Translations under genes and position numbers: made by a program
From: Actinomycetes bacterium
Lineage (GTDB): Bacteria; Actinomycetota; Acidimicrobiia; Acidimicrobiales; Palsa-688
DNA length: 6,557 nt
Reading direction: 5' to 3'
Assembly (NCBI GenBank): GCA_021816565.1
Contig: JAKAXN010000258.1
Span: 1 to 6,557, forward strand
Shown: positions 6,222-6,557 of the stretch, piece by piece
Layout: each line of letters starts with the position of its first letter
How positions within the stretch are numbered: the first letter of the stretch is position 1
The notes under the pieces: generated by a model
What the model saw: only the letters and a program-made list of their open reading frames with translations
Databases searched by the model: none
What the model was told of the DNA's origin: nothing

Positions 6222-6557
6222 ATGGTGGGTTCGTCATCTCCGGCCGGGGTTGCCGACCGGGTCAGGCTGGTCGTGCTCTACGGGGGTCGCTCGGCCGAGC
6301 ACGACGTGTCGTGCGTCTCCGCCCGCCACGTGGCGGAGGCGGTCGACCCGGCACGCTACGACCTGCGCCTGATCGGCATCACAACCGACGGCCGCTGGCT
6401 GGACACCACGGCGGCGGCGCTGGACGGCGCCGGGAGCGCATCGCCGCCCGACGCCCTCCCCTCCCCCGACGCCCTCGGGGATCTCGCCGAGGAGCTGGAG
6501 GCGGTGTCGGCGATGGGTCGCGAGGGACCCGACCGGAGCGGTGACCCGCTGGTCGTA
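6222..6557 (+). CDS. ddl: D-alanine--D-alanine ligase, 3'-truncated by the window edge
   Basis: An open frame from the ATG at 6222 reaches the end of the window, giving 112 residues of an enzyme usually about 330-370 residues long. Ddl joins two D-alanines with ATP in the cytoplasm, and MurF uses the product. The family's N-terminal signature is clear: LVVLYGGRSAEHDVSCVSARHV (residues 16-37), followed by a D-P-x-x-Y-D-L-R-L-I-G-I-T-x-D-G-x-W pattern (42-59). The acidic, Pro- and Ser-rich stretch that follows (about 63-110) is the variable region before the ATP-grasp domain, which lies beyond the window. An upstream in-frame ATG at 6180, preceded by GAGGG (6167-6171), would add 14 residues and make the start overlap that of murF. 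I prefer 6222 because family members begin shortly before the VLYGG strand. The enzyme call is safe; the start is less so. Confidence 0.9.
   Translation, partial: MVGSSSPAGVADRVRLVVLYGGRSAEHDVSCVSARHVAEAVDPARYDLRLIGITTDGRWLDTTAAALDGAGSASPPDALPSPDALGDLAEELEAVSAMGREGPDRSGDPLVV

Noticed and set aside
6311..6544. Small + strand open frame inside the ddl start region
   Set aside because: It is a different register of the ddl coding sequence, Arg/Pro/Gly-rich and without motifs. The ddl frame from 6222 shows the family signature.

Overview
This is a uniformly GC-rich window (by eye roughly 70% G+C) with GC-rich third codon positions, GTG and TTG starts, and genes packed almost end to end. Together with a steroid-type thiolase, a twin-arginine lipoprotein and actinobacterial-looking cell-wall genes, this suggests a high-GC actinobacterium. 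A lineage such as Acidimicrobiia is possible, but nothing here proves it. Seven protein genes are supported. I found no RNA gene, CRISPR array, insertion sequence or phage gene.

Left part (1-1548, + strand): the C-terminal 237 residues of a thiolase resembling steroid/fatty-acid beta-oxidation enzymes such as FadA5, followed with no gap by a YdjC/ChbG-type carbohydrate deacetylase that starts at a TTG touching the thiolase stop. The deacetylase lacks two acidic residues that I know as conserved in its family.

Middle (1456-4812): a multi-pass membrane protein of unknown function on the - strand, whose 3' end runs 93 nt antisense into the deacetylase gene. It diverges, across a 173-bp gap containing inverted repeats, from a three-gene + strand cluster. 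That cluster encodes an amicyanin-like type I copper lipoprotein and two paralogous exported ferritin-like proteins. The two ferritin-like genes overlap by one base. Both proteins carry an unusually long charged N-terminal segment before the export signal; one has a clear Tat lipoprotein signal, the other an RK variant at the same relative position. The cluster looks like an extracytoplasmic copper/iron redox module and is the most interesting part of the window.

Right part (4853-6557): murF on the - strand and the first 112 codons of a D-Ala-D-Ala ligase gene (ddl) on the + strand, divergent over 40 bp. Ddl makes the dipeptide that MurF attaches to the peptidoglycan precursor, so two consecutive cytoplasmic steps share one very short control region, possibly with leaderless transcription. 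The convergent ferritin-like/murF junction carries two tandem stem-loops that may end transcription from both sides.
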